A stretch of DNA of 64,000 bases from assembly GCF_009674585.1 (NCBI RefSeq), contig NZ_WKJP01000001.1, positions 1,674,001 to 1,738,000 on the forward strand, read 5' to 3'. This DNA is from Haloferax marinisediminis. Lineage in GTDB: Archaea > Halobacteriota > Halobacteria > Halobacteriales > Haloferacaceae. Of the stretch, positions 17,241-25,920 are shown one piece after another; the stretch's first letter is position 1; each line of letters starts with the position of its first letter. Position numbers and translations under genes: made by a program. Below the pieces are notes generated by a model. It worked only from the letters and a program-made list of their open reading frames with translations. It had not been told where the DNA came from and made no database searches.

Positions 17241-18551
17241 ATGGTACGTGATATCGTACGCCGCGACTTCCTCAAGGGAGTGGGAGCCGCGGGCGCGGCA
17301 GGCTTGACTGGACTATCTGGATGTATCGGTGGCGGAGGCGGTTCCGCTGGACCTGACGGACTAGTCGTCATCGGATACCCCGAGAGTGGTATCCAACTAT
17401 TCCGTGACTACTACAGCGCCTCCGACGGAAGCGAGCAAATCCTCGTTCCTGACGGACTGCGCTCCGGGTCGATGCCCGGTCAGGTCGGTAACGAGATGGC
17501 GAACGTCACCGGAACGGCACCGGCGGCAGGCGGTCCGAACCAGTCGACGTTCACCCAACTGTTCGAAGACGAATACGGCGCGGCACCCGGTGTCTTCACG
17601 TCGCAGTGTTACGACTCCGTCGCGATTCAGTTGCTCGCGAACGCTGCGGCCGGTGAGAACTCCGGTCCGGCTATCAAAGACCAGATGCGCCGGATGGCGA
17701 ACCCCGGCGGCACTGTCATCGGCCCCGGCGACCTCGTCGAAGGTATCGAACTGGCCGCAAACGGCGAAGACATCGACTACCAGGGTGCGTCTTCCTCGGT
17801 CAACTTCGACGCGAAGGGTGACCCGGCAGAGGCAGCCTACGCCATCTGGGAGTTCGACGCAGCGAACGACGCCACGACCGAAGTCGACAAGCAGAGTTTC
17901 CAGGGTGCGAACCCCGGCGGCGACGGTCCGGCCGCAGACAGTGGCCCCGGCGGCACCGACCGCGACATGACCGTCGGTATCCTGCTGCCAGAGACCGGTG
18001 ACCTCGCAGCAGTCGGTCAACCGATGATTCAGGCAGCACAGATTCCGGTCAAGCAGGTCAACGATGCGAACCCGGCAGGCCTCTCTGTCACGGCTGAAAT
18101 CGAAGACACGCAGACGTCCCCGGACGCTGGTGTCGCCGCTGCACAGTCGCTCGTCTCCGCAGGCGTGCCCTCGGTGTGTGGTTCGGCGTCGTCCGGTGTG
18201 AACGTCCCTGTCTCACAGCAGGCGTTCATCCCGAACGAAATCGTCGGTTGTTCGCCGTCCTCGACGGCACTGTCCGTCTCCGACCTCGACGACAACGACT
18301 TCATCTTCCGGACTGCGCCGTCTGACTTCCTGCAGGGCCGCGTCATGGCGCAGGTCATGTCCGACCGCCTCGGAACGGACACCGTCTCGACGCTGTACGT
18401 CAACAACGACTACGGTCAGCAGCTCTCCGAGCGCTTCAGCAACGTCTTCGCTGACGAGTTCGGTGGCGAAGTCTACCAACAGGTCGCCTTCAACATCGGG
18501 GAGTCCTCGTACTCCTCCGTCATCGAGACGGCGCTCTCCGGTCCGGAATAA
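17241..18551 (+). CDS. ABC transporter substrate-binding lipoprotein (LivJ-like), circularly permuted
   Basis: 436 aa. Tat lipoprotein signal: RRDFLKG at residues 7-13 and lipobox LSGC near residue 28, then a glycine linker. The order of the mature domain is swapped. Residues about 37-225 match the C-terminal half of LivJ-type binding proteins (DGLVVIGYPESGIQLFRD; FTSQCYDSVAIQLLANAA; VNFDAKGDPAEAAYAIWEF). A Gly/Asp/Pro linker follows, and residues about 243-436 match the N-terminal half (MTVGILLPETGDLAAVGQPM; CGSASSGVNVPVSQQAFIP; STLYVNNDYGQQLSERF). The protein ends at IETALSGPE, exactly where the C-half would normally continue. It converges on livHMGF and very likely serves that transporter (branched-chain amino acid or amide-type substrate). 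Confidence 0.88.
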   Translation: MVRDIVRRDFLKGVGAAGAAGLTGLSGCIGGGGGSAGPDGLVVIGYPESGIQLFRDYYSASDGSEQILVPDGLRSGSMPGQVGNEMANVTGTAPAAGGPNQSTFTQLFEDEYGAAPGVFTSQCYDSVAIQLLANAAAGENSGPAIKDQMRRMANPGGTVIGPGDLVEGIELAANGEDIDYQGASSSVNFDAKGDPAEAAYAIWEFDAANDATTEVDKQSFQGANPGGDGPAADSGPGGTDRDMTVGILLPETGDLAAVGQPMIQAAQIPVKQVNDANPAGLSVTAEIEDTQTSPDAGVAAAQSLVSAGVPSVCGSASSGVNVPVSQQAFIPNEIVGCSPSSTALSVSDLDDNDFIFRTAPSDFLQGRVMAQVMSDRLGTDTVSTLYVNNDYGQQLSERFSNVFADEFGGEVYQQVAFNIGESSYSSVIETALSGPE

Positions 18552-18570
18552 GCGACGACCCAATCCCGAC

Positions 18571-18578
18571 TTTTCTTT
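18571..18578 (+). terminator. T-rich candidate terminator after the binding-protein gene
   Basis: ttttcttt lies 20 bp downstream of the stop codon. Archaeal termination commonly uses such T tracts. Position and composition only. Confidence 0.35.
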
Positions 18579-18633
18579 CGACGCCGCATGGTGAGCGGTA
18601 GTGCTGTGTGGAGACTGACGGCCGAGGCGGACG

Positions 18634-18681
18634 GATGCGGCTACGAAGCCGCGGACAGATACGGCTACCAAACCGCCGACA
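18634..18681. repeat. two-copy 24-bp tandem repeat in intergenic spacer
   Basis: Two diverged 24-bp units (gatgcggctacgaagccgcg... and gatacggctaccaaaccgcc...) in the 331-bp spacer between the convergent binding-protein gene and livF. I see no gene in this spacer (18552-18882); the repeat is its only structure. Confidence 0.5.
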
Positions 18682-18882
18682 GAATGACGAGACGGTCGAT
18701 GTGGCATCGAGCCTTCCGCCGGTGACGACAACTCACGACGTTCTGCGCTCGACTGTCGAGCAGGTATTCGGCCGTCGAAGTTCCCCACTCGTCTGTGAGT
18801 GAGACATCGACTCCTGTCGTCGATGCGCACCACTGCTGGCACGAGAGAATCGCGAAAAAAGAATGCCGAGTGCCGAGTCGCG

Positions 18883-19644
18883 TTATCCGCCGAGGAAGTC
18901 CTGTCGGACCTGTTCGTCTTCGAGGAGCGCAGACCCGCGGTCCATGTAGCGGTTCTGCCCGTTCGCGAGGACGTAGCCGCGGTCACAGCGTCGAAGCGCC
19001 TCTTTCGCGTTCTGTTCGACCATCAAGATAGCCGTGCCTGCCTCGTTGATTTCGTCGATTTTGTCGAACATCTCCTGGACGAGGTCGGGTGCGAGACCCG
19101 CCGACGGTTCGTCGAGGAGCAGCAGGTCGGGGTCGAGCATGAGTGCACGACCCATCGCGAGCATCTGCTGTTGCCCGCCGGACATGGTCCCTGCTTTCTG
19201 GTGCTTGCGTTCTTCGAGGATGGGGAACCGGTCGTAGACCGCTCGAATCGCGTCCTGTGGCACCTCGTCGAGGATGTACGCACCCATCTCGAGGTTCTCT
19301 TCGACGGTCAGCGTCGGGAAGATGTTGTCGTTCTGCGGGACGTACCCGATTCCGACGTGGATGATACCTTCGGGTCGTCGGCCGGTGATATCCTCGTCTT
19401 GGAACTGAATCGTCCCACCCATGTGGGCGGTCAGTCCGAAGACGGACTTCATCGTCGTGGACTTGCCGGCCCCGTTCGGGCCGACGATAGTCACGTACTC
19501 GCCGTCGTAAACGTCCATGTCCACGTCGGTGAGAATCTGCAGGTCGCCGTACCCGGCGTCGAGGTTGCGGACACGCAGCAACCAGTCGCTGCGGTCTTCG
19601 ACACCGCCACCGCTCGTGGCGCTCGTGTTGGCGTCGACGCTCAT
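18883..19644 (-). CDS. livF: branched-chain amino acid-type ABC transporter ATP-binding protein LivF
   Basis: 253-aa ATPase. Walker A GPNGAGKST is at about residues 54-62, Q-loop in YVPQNDNIFPTLTVEENL, signature MSGGQQQMLAMGRAL, Walker B LLLLDEPSAGLAP, H-loop in ILMVEQN. The LivF-type early segment LDAGYGDLQILTDVDM is preceded by a 24-residue Ser/Gly/Asp-rich leader. The start ATG overlaps the livG stop (ATGA). It pairs with LivG to drive the LivHM permease. Confidence 0.92.
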   Translation of the reverse strand: MSVDANTSATSGGGVEDRSDWLLRVRNLDAGYGDLQILTDVDMDVYDGEYVTIVGPNGAGKSTTMKSVFGLTAHMGGTIQFQDEDITGRRPEGIIHVGIGYVPQNDNIFPTLTVEENLEMGAYILDEVPQDAIRAVYDRFPILEERKHQKAGTMSGGQQQMLAMGRALMLDPDLLLLDEPSAGLAPDLVQEMFDKIDEINEAGTAILMVEQNAKEALRRCDRGYVLANGQNRYMDRGSALLEDEQVRQDFLGG

Positions 19645-20504
19645 ACGTTGCCTCCGAGGTAGGCCTCGATGACTTCTTCGTTGCTCCGGATGTCGTCGGG
19701 CGTGCCCTCCGTGAGGACCTGCCCTTGGTGGAGCACGATGACGTGTTCACAGTTGTTCATGATGAGGTCCATGTCGTGTTCGACGAGCAGGAACGTGTAG
19801 CCCTGTTCGCGAAGTTCGTGGATGTGTTCGAGTAGTTTCTTTTCGAGCGTCGGGTTGACCCCTGCGAACGGCTCGTCGAGGAGCAGCATGTCGGGGTCGG
19901 TGAGGAGCGCTCGTGCCATCTCCAAGAGTTTCCGCTGGCCACCGGAGAGGTTGCCTGCGTACTCGTGGGCGATGTGGTCGATGTCGAAGAAGTCGAGGAC
20001 CTCCCAGACGCGTTCGAGGAGTTCCTCTTCTTGTTCGCGAACGTCGTCGCGGACGCCCGGTGTGACAGACCGCCACAGCGCCTCACCTCGCTGGTGTTTC
20101 GGCGCGAGCATCATGTTCTCGAGGACGGTCATCTCGCTCAGTTCACGAGCAATCTGGAACGTCCGAACCATCCCACGGTTCGCAATCTCGTGGGGTTCGA
20201 GGCCCGTGATGTCCTCGCCGTTGAACGTGACGGTCCCGGCGTCGGGTTTGAGCATCCCCGTGATGAGGTTGAACGTCGTCGACTTCCCGGCCCCGTTCGG
20301 ACCGATGAGACCCGTCAGCGTTCCGGCTTCCACTTCGAAGGACGCGCCGTCGACAGCGGTGATGCCACCGAAGGACTTTCGCAGTCCTTCGACTTGCAGT
20401 GGGAACTCCTCTGTCGTGTCGACACCGGATGCGAACGCACCAAGTGCGCCGTCGTCGACCTTGGTCGCGACTTCGTCGACTGGTGGATTCGATGCATCAC
20501 TCAT
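19641..20504 (-). CDS. livG: branched-chain amino acid-type ABC transporter ATP-binding protein LivG
   Basis: 287-aa ATPase. Walker A GPNGAGKST is at about residues 65-73, signature LSGGQRKLLEMARAL, Walker B MLLLDEPFAGVNP, then LLVEHDMDLIMNNC and the LivG-type C-terminal VLHQGQVLTEGTPDDIR. The ATG at 20504 is chosen: it overlaps the livM stop by 8 bp. A longer in-frame start at 20561 would add 19 residues lying wholly over livM. Third gene of livHMGF. Confidence 0.92.
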   Translation of the reverse strand: MSDASNPPVDEVATKVDDGALGAFASGVDTTEEFPLQVEGLRKSFGGITAVDGASFEVEAGTLTGLIGPNGAGKSTTFNLITGMLKPDAGTVTFNGEDITGLEPHEIANRGMVRTFQIARELSEMTVLENMMLAPKHQRGEALWRSVTPGVRDDVREQEEELLERVWEVLDFFDIDHIAHEYAGNLSGGQRKLLEMARALLTDPDMLLLDEPFAGVNPTLEKKLLEHIHELREQGYTFLLVEHDMDLIMNNCEHVIVLHQGQVLTEGTPDDIRSNEEVIEAYLGGNV

Positions 20505-21855
20505 CGTCTTCACCTCGTTCGATACCGCCATCGGTACGAACCGTTTCGTCGGTGCCGCCATCGGCGGCGGCCATCGACTTCGGACGGGACAGCGGGATGA
20601 CGGAGGCTGTCTCTTTGCGGTGGCCGAGCAGGCCTTCCGGACGGTTGTGCATCAGCCAGATGAGTACCAGACCCATCACGACGAGTTGGAGTTGGCGAAT
20701 ACTGTCGACCGTGTACAGCAAGAACGGGACGGGGTCGAACGAACTGATGAGCGGCGAAATCGCCTGTCCGAACCCTGAAGGCGAATCCAGATTGGGGAAG
20801 ACGGTTCCCACGAGGTTCTGGAAGTAACGTGGTCCCTGGTAGAGAACTGCTGCGAACACTGCGCCACCGAGGACGCTGCCGGTGTTCGACCCTGCACCAC
20901 CGATGATGAGGGCAATCCAGACGAAGAACGTCACGCGCGGCCGGAAGAAGTTCGGCGTCACAGCACCCTGCGGCATGAGCCAGAGAATCCCGGCGAGGCC
21001 CATCAGGGCACAGCCGAGCATGAACGACTTGATTTTGAAGCCGTCGGTGTTCTTCCCGAGCGCGTTTGCGACGTCTTCGTCTTCTCGAATCGCCTTCAGC
21101 ACGCGGCCGAACGGCGACTCACCGGTTCGCTTGAGTAGCCAGTAGTAGACGACGACGAAGCCAAGGAGCAACGCTCCGTAGACGATTCCATCGACGACCG
21201 GTTTGGGATTCGTCGGAACGATTACTCTGAAGGCATCGATGAAGCCAGTGTAGACACCCCACAGCCCAATCGCCTGGAACAGTGCTTCGAGCGGCGACGT
21301 GAAGTCGAGAATGAGGCCCGACCCGCCACCGAACCCGACTCTCGTTCCCAGGAGCGAGAACTGTTGGAGGTCACCAGAGAGGAAGCTGAACCGAACGATT
21401 TCTGACATCGCAATCGTCACGATAGCGAGATAGTCCGCTCGTAACCGTAGTGCCGGTAAGGCGACCACCAAACCGAGGATGGCCGCAGCGAGCATCCCAG
21501 CGAGGATACCGACCCACAGCGGGAGGCCGAGGCCCCCAACCTGAGCGGCACCGCCAGCGACGTACAGCGGCTTCGAGACGAGAGCCATCACGTAGACACC
21601 GACGGCCATGAAGCCGACGATACCGATGTTGAACAGTCCCGTGTACCCCCAGTGGAGGTTGAGCGCGAGCGACAGCATCGCGAAGACGCCGATGTAGAAC
21701 GTCAGCGTCGCGATGGAGTTGAGTTGGCCACGCAGGTCGTATCCGAGTACGATACCTGCCAGAAGGTACAGCAGGTACGCGGATGCGATGACCAAGACGA
21801 TAAGTCCCGTGTCGCCACCGGGAACGCGGGCGGCGACGTCGTCTTTGACGCTCAT
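20497..21855 (-). CDS. livM: branched-chain amino acid-type ABC transporter permease LivM
   Basis: 452-aa integral membrane subunit. About ten hydrophobic helices are visible (LIVLVIASAYLLYLLAGIVLG; LTFYIGVFAMLSLALNLHWG; LPLWVGILAGMLAAAILGLVV and others). LALNLHWGYTGLFNIG and LPALRLRADYLAIVTIAM match the LivM loop that contacts the ATPases. The C-terminus has a ~45-residue acidic tail. The start overlaps the livH stop (ATGA). Confidence 0.9.
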   Translation of the reverse strand: MSVKDDVAARVPGGDTGLIVLVIASAYLLYLLAGIVLGYDLRGQLNSIATLTFYIGVFAMLSLALNLHWGYTGLFNIGIVGFMAVGVYVMALVSKPLYVAGGAAQVGGLGLPLWVGILAGMLAAAILGLVVALPALRLRADYLAIVTIAMSEIVRFSFLSGDLQQFSLLGTRVGFGGGSGLILDFTSPLEALFQAIGLWGVYTGFIDAFRVIVPTNPKPVVDGIVYGALLLGFVVVYYWLLKRTGESPFGRVLKAIREDEDVANALGKNTDGFKIKSFMLGCALMGLAGILWLMPQGAVTPNFFRPRVTFFVWIALIIGGAGSNTGSVLGGAVFAAVLYQGPRYFQNLVGTVFPNLDSPSGFGQAISPLISSFDPVPFLLYTVDSIRQLQLVVMGLVLIWLMHNRPEGLLGHRKETASVIPLSRPKSMAAADGGTDETVRTDGGIERGEDDE

Positions 21856-22958
21856 GCAGTCGACCTCCCGCTAAAGAGACCGGACGGTTTCACGAGCAGG
21901 ATGACGATCATCACGACGAAGGCCGCGGCGCGAGCGAAGGCCGAGGGAATCCAGAGGACCGACATCGAGGCAGTAAGCCCGATGACGAGACCACCAGTGA
22001 TTGCGCCGTAGATGGAGCCAATCCCGCCGAGGATGACTGCTGCGAAGATGAGCAGCAGCAAGAGCCACCCGTCGTTGAAGCCGAGCGTCCCTTTCCAGAG
22101 GACGAACATGTAGCCGGCGATACCGGTGAGTCCGCCACCGATAATCCAGGTCGAGCGAACGACGCGTTCGGTTGGAATCCCGGTGATGAGTGCGAGGTCT
22201 TTGTTGTCGGCCATCGCACGCATCGCCTTCCCGAGTTTCGTCCGCTGCAAGAGCAGGTGGACACCAATCATCAGCCCGGAGGCGACGATGAGAAGGGTGA
22301 TGTCGTGTGCGTTGATGAACACAGTTCCGTCGAGCAGGTAGAGCCCAATCGATGGTGGCTGTGCCGTCGTGCCGCGAACGTCCGACCCGAAGACGAACTG
22401 CATCAGGTAGCGGAGTGCGAATGCGACACCGATACTCGTGATGAGGAGCGTGATTCCGTCTTCGTTACGCACCGGTTTGAAGATGAAACGGTCCACACCG
22501 AGTGACAGCGCAATCGCGAACGAACCGGCGACGATGATGCCTGCGACGACTGCTAACGGCGTCGACAACATCCCGAGGCCGAGCGACCCGCCGTAGACTG
22601 AACCACCAGCACCGACGAGGAGCAACGCACCGATGTCCGCGCGCCCGAGGCCGGCGATGAGGTACGTCGTCGCCCAACCCGAGAACGCACCGGCGGTGAT
22701 GTAGTCACCGTGTGCGAAGTTCGCGAAATTCAAAATACTGTACGTCATCGACAACCCGATTCCTGCGAGGCCAATTACGAGGCCACGCATCAGGCCGTCC
22801 CAGACGAGGGTGCCGATATCGGCAATCTTCGTCTGACCGGTTGCTAGCCCGAGGAGGAGGTCACCGAGCAGTACTGCTGCGATGACTCCCAGTACGAGCG
22901 CGAACGGACGCTCGATGGCAAATGCCCTCCCGCGGGAGTAGGTTTCGGCGATACCCAT
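21852..22958 (-). CDS. livH: branched-chain amino acid-type ABC transporter permease LivH
   Basis: 368-aa membrane permease, first gene of livHMGF. LivH signature near residues 55-85: GLMRGLVIGLAGIGLSMTYS then ILNFANFAHGDYITAGAF. The cytoplasmic coupling loop is RTKLGKAMRAMADNKDLALITG. Eight or nine hydrophobic helices. The transporter's binding protein is encoded on the opposite strand beyond livF rather than inside the operon. Confidence 0.9.
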   Translation of the reverse strand: MGIAETYSRGRAFAIERPFALVLGVIAAVLLGDLLLGLATGQTKIADIGTLVWDGLMRGLVIGLAGIGLSMTYSILNFANFAHGDYITAGAFSGWATTYLIAGLGRADIGALLLVGAGGSVYGGSLGLGMLSTPLAVVAGIIVAGSFAIALSLGVDRFIFKPVRNEDGITLLITSIGVAFALRYLMQFVFGSDVRGTTAQPPSIGLYLLDGTVFINAHDITLLIVASGLMIGVHLLLQRTKLGKAMRAMADNKDLALITGIPTERVVRSTWIIGGGLTGIAGYMFVLWKGTLGFNDGWLLLLLIFAAVILGGIGSIYGAITGGLVIGLTASMSVLWIPSAFARAAAFVVMIVILLVKPSGLFSGRSTA

Positions 22959-22968
22959 TGATAACTAT

Positions 22969-23005
22969 CCTCATGGTATGAGGGGCCGATTGACGAACAT
23001 AAATC
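22969..23005 (-). promoter_or_regulatory. livH promoter region with dyad
   Basis: On the minus strand GATTTATG (23005-22998) is a TATA candidate about 40 bp upstream of the ATG. Between it and the gene lies the perfect dyad cctca-tggta-tgagg (22969-22983), which could be an operator overlapping the transcription start. Inferred from sequence only. Confidence 0.45.
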
Positions 23006-23119
23006 TTTCTTATGCGCTTGCAGAGGAAATAGAACCTGACGACTTGCGGGGCCCCGATTGGACGTTCTTCTGGAAGCGAGCGATACTTAAAAGCAATCTC
23101 GCGGGCGATAGTGAGGTGT

Positions 23120-23623
23120 ATGCGGTTGGTGGCTGCCGATGTATCCGACCTCGACGTTCTGTCAGATTTGTGGGTCGAACTGGCCCACGGGCAGCGTGCG
23201 TTTGGGTCACATCTCTTCGCAGACGCGAATCGGGCGCATATTCGCGCATCGCTGGCGCATCACATCACGTTCGACGGCGTCCTCGTCGTGCGCGACGGAT
23301 ACGACGGCGAGCGTAACGATAGCGACATCGTCGGGTTCGTCACGTTCGAAGTCGAAGCAGGCACGTACGAAGAAGACGTGACGCGCGGCATCATCAGCAA
23401 CCTGTTCGTCGTCCCAGACAGGCGCGACGAGGGAGTGGGTGGTCGCTTACTCTCGGCGGCCGAAGAACGACTCCGCGAGGCCGGGGCCGACGTGGTCGGT
23501 CTCGAGGTCATGGCAGACAACGAATCCGCCCGGAAATTCTACCGACGACACGGGTATGGTCCGCACCGGATTCAACTGGAGAAATCGATACAAAACGATA
23601 CACACTCAAAGGAGGACCAATAA
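23120..23623 (+). CDS. GNAT family N-acetyltransferase
   Basis: 167-aa acetyltransferase. Motif A is ISNLFVVPDRRDEGVGGRLLSAAEERL (R-D-E-G-V-G, the CoA pyrophosphate loop) at about residues 92-118; motif B is VVGLEVMADNESARKFYRRHGY. ATG 23120 is chosen; a GTG three codons upstream is possible. Substrate unknown; general GNATs of this form act on small amines or proteins. It lies between livH (divergent) and tRNA-Thr. Confidence 0.82.
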   Translation: MRLVAADVSDLDVLSDLWVELAHGQRAFGSHLFADANRAHIRASLAHHITFDGVLVVRDGYDGERNDSDIVGFVTFEVEAGTYEEDVTRGIISNLFVVPDRRDEGVGGRLLSAAEERLREAGADVVGLEVMADNESARKFYRRHGYGPHRIQLEKSIQNDTHSKEDQ

Positions 23624-23634
23624 TCGGAAGACGC

Positions 23635-23708
23635 GCCAGGAGAGCATGGGCGGTTCATGCACTCGACTTGTAATCGAGACTTCGTGGGTTCGAATCCCAC
23701 TCCTGGCT
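23635..23708 (+). tRNA. tRNA-Thr(TGT)
   Basis: Acceptor GCCAGGA pairs with TCCTGGC; anticodon stem-loop CTCGA-CTTGTAA-TCGAG gives TGT; T-loop TTCGAAT; discriminator T. It marks the left edge of the PHA block. No 3'-end copy is seen within the next 200 bp. Confidence 0.95.
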
Positions 23709-23883
23709 TCTACGGGTCGAGTCGTTTTAGCGTCGCTACCGGGGTATAGCTGAATTTTATGCTGCCAGTGCATCGAAGAGGATTCTGAAGCAAACAAACG
23801 AAGGGACCGAGAGATGTCGCTGAGACGGCGAAGAGTCCACAAAAAGAGTGCTCTAGGTCACCAGCGACACACAGTTCGCTGGG

Positions 23884-24153
23884 TTACGTACAGGTAATCG
23901 TCTCGCCCTCGGTGTCGACGTGTCCCCGCTCTGCGAGCGTGCGGAGAATCGGATAGAGAGCGAGTGAGTTCATCTGCAGCATATGGGTCAGTTCTGCAGT
24001 CGTCGGTTCGTCAGCGACGCTAACGGCGAGGTAGACGAGTTTCGCCCCATTCGACTCGATATCGTCGGGCACCGAGACGAGAGTGTGGTTCTGGTTCGGC
24101 AGCTCGTCGACATCGTCGCTCGACGGAGCAGCGTGGAACGTGTTCTCGGTCAC
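23884..24153 (-). CDS. small winged-helix regulator (PHA-block left paralogue)
   Basis: About 89 aa from the GTG at 24153, which follows the phaB stop directly; an upstream ATG at 24171 would overlap phaB by 17 bp. A disordered acidic start is followed by a winged helix: NGAKLVYLAVSVADEPTTAELTHMLQM, then SLALYPILRTLAERGHV and a short wing (DTEGETITCT). It is a clear paralogue of the 72-aa protein encoded at 30605-30823 (shared AKLVYL...L..SLY.IL.TL..RG.V). Being the last gene after phaB, it may regulate PHA or carbon metabolism genes; target unknown. Confidence 0.7.
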   Translation of the reverse strand: MTENTFHAAPSSDDVDELPNQNHTLVSVPDDIESNGAKLVYLAVSVADEPTTAELTHMLQMNSLALYPILRTLAERGHVDTEGETITCT

Positions 24154-24154
24154 G

Positions 24155-24898
24155 TTACCACTCCATCCCACCGTTGACGCCGAGTATCTGGCCGGTCATG
24201 TACCCCGAGTCTTCGCTCGCGACGAACGAGACGATACCCGAGATGTCGGAAACCGTCGCAAAGCAGCCGAGGGGAATCCGCTCGCGGATCTTCTCTTGGA
24301 TATGTTCGTCGACATTGTTGAGCATGTCCGTCTTCGTGAATCCGGGGGCAACACAGTTGACTGTCGAGTCGAATCTCGCGAGCTCGAGTGCGAGCGTTCG
24401 GGTGAACCCGAACAGACCGCTCTTGGTCGTTGCGTAGTTCGCCTGCCCGTAGTTACCCTGTTGGCCGACGACACTCGAGATGTTGATGACACGCCCCTCG
24501 TCAGCCTGCTTGATATCGTCGTAGAAGGCTTTCGTGGAGTTGAACACGCCGCCGAGGTTCACCTCGATGACCTGCTCCCAGTCCTCGCGAGTCATGTCCT
24601 TGAACGTCCGGTCACGAGTGATACCCGCGTTGTTCACGAGAACGTCGATTGGGCCGAACGTGTTGTGGACACGGTCAGCCATTCCCATCATCTCGTCGTA
24701 GTCGGAGACGTCACCTTGGAGGGCGATTGCCGTCCCACCGTCGGCTTCGATCGCGTCGACGACGTCGTACGCTTCTGCTTCAGAGTTCCGGTAGTTGACG
24801 ACGACGTTGAAGCCGTCTTCTGCTAGTTGTTCGGCGATACCACGGCCAATCCCACGTGAAGAACCTGTCACCACACAGGTGCGATTGCGTTCCGTCAT
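24155..24898 (-). CDS. phaB: acetoacetyl-CoA reductase, PHA biosynthesis (PhaB)
   Basis: 247-aa short-chain dehydrogenase that reduces acetoacetyl-CoA to (R)-3-hydroxybutyryl-CoA, normally with NADPH. Cofactor motif TGSSRGIGRGIA at about residues 9-20; NNAG; catalytic Ser (VINISSVVGQQG), then YATTKSG with the Y-x3-K pair; PGFTKTDM; C-terminal GQILGVNGGMEW. ATG 24898 gives the standard SDR start; an upstream in-frame ATG adds 17 unconserved residues. It is transcribed away from phaJ, with the small winged-helix gene following. Confidence 0.88.
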   Translation of the reverse strand: MTERNRTCVVTGSSRGIGRGIAEQLAEDGFNVVVNYRNSEAEAYDVVDAIEADGGTAIALQGDVSDYDEMMGMADRVHNTFGPIDVLVNNAGITRDRTFKDMTREDWEQVIEVNLGGVFNSTKAFYDDIKQADEGRVINISSVVGQQGNYGQANYATTKSGLFGFTRTLALELARFDSTVNCVAPGFTKTDMLNNVDEHIQEKIRERIPLGCFATVSDISGIVSFVASEDSGYMTGQILGVNGGMEW

Positions 24899-25156
24899 TG
24901 TGTTTCTCGTGAGGGAGACCACACTTCGAGGCGACTCTTCGTACACCACCGTCCCGATTACAACTCAGTAACCTCGGATGTGTAAGGCCAGTGACCCTCT
25001 ATGTAATTGGGCCGTGTCGCTCTACATAGTCGTTCCCTAGAACAACCCTTATACACAGAAGCTGAGTTTAAACAAGTTTAATTATACCACTCACATATCA
25101 GTTCGCCGAGCGTGGCGATACAGGTCGACTAGGCCAAAAACGGTCAGATTGGACGA

Positions 25157-25804
25157 CTACGCCGGGAGGTCGTCGACGAGGACGACTGCCTCACCATCGA
25201 CAATCATCTCACCGGATTCGTCGACGACGTCTGTCGTGAGTCGGAACTGCTTGTCTCCGAGTTGTTCGACGACTTCGATGACGGCCGTGTAGCGCTGACC
25301 AATCGTCGCAGGGCGGATAAATTGGATATCTTGCGAGAGATAGATGGTCAACCCCGGAAGCCGGGCGAGTGCAGCGCTGATCAGGCCAAGAACGAGGATA
25401 CCGTGAGCAATCGGTTCGCCGAAGCGGGAGTTACTCGCGAACGCCTCGTCGAGGTGGAGTCTGTTCGTATCGCCAGTTGCGTCGGCGAAGGCGTCGACGT
25501 TCGCTTCGCTGATTACCTTCGAAAAGCGGAGGGTGTCCCCCACAGTTACCTCGGTGTCACACGTGAGGTCTCGATCGAGCGACCACCCACGCCGTGAATA
25601 CCCAATCGACACGTCCGACGATTCAGTGACCTCCCCACTGATGTCACCGCCACCAAACGCGGAGAGGACTGCCTGGTTCGCCTCGGTGATGTTCTTCAGC
25701 ACCTGCGTCGATGCGTTCGTCCACGCGCGGGTCACCTCTGCCATCGTTCGCCCCGAAGCCGCGAACAGTGACGACACGTTCTGTTGTGGGTCGCCGTCAC
25801 TCAT
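25157..25804 (-). CDS. phaJ: MaoC-like (R)-enoyl-CoA hydratase, PhaJ type
   Basis: 215-aa protein. The hot-dog domain starts near residue 80 (VGDTLRFSKVISEANVDAFA) and carries the (R)-hydratase signature ATGDTNRLHLDEAFA with the catalytic Asp-x4-His pair, then RFGEPIAHGILVLGLIS. It would convert enoyl-CoA from beta-oxidation into (R)-3-hydroxyacyl-CoA for PHA synthase. Residues 1-75 are an extra segment with an amphipathic helix (TMAEVTRAWTNASTQVLKNI) resembling phasins, absent from simple PhaJ. It is divergent from phaR, sharing the 149-bp regulatory spacer. Confidence 0.82.
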   Translation of the reverse strand: MSDGDPQQNVSSLFAASGRTMAEVTRAWTNASTQVLKNITEANQAVLSAFGGGDISGEVTESSDVSIGYSRRGWSLDRDLTCDTEVTVGDTLRFSKVISEANVDAFADATGDTNRLHLDEAFASNSRFGEPIAHGILVLGLISAALARLPGLTIYLSQDIQFIRPATIGQRYTAVIEVVEQLGDKQFRLTTDVVDESGEMIVDGEAVVLVDDLPA

Positions 25805-25874
25805 CGTTGGACCCTCCTGTGTGGTGAGTTCGACACCATCGTCGGGGAGGGTGGACCGTCGCCCGTTCTTCTAA

Positions 25875-25906
25875 ACCATCTCTTACCATCGTATACCATC
25901 TGATGG
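25875..25906. promoter_or_regulatory. phased accATC repeats and dyad in the phaJ-phaR spacer
   Basis: accatc occurs at 25875, 25885 and 25895, exactly 10 bp apart, so all three face one side of the helix. The third forms a perfect dyad ccatc-t-gatgg (25896-25906) just upstream of the phaR TATA box. It is a strong candidate operator, plausibly for PhaR autoregulation and for the divergent phaJ promoter. Confidence 0.6.
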
Positions 25907-25920
25907 AATTGTGGGGAAGC

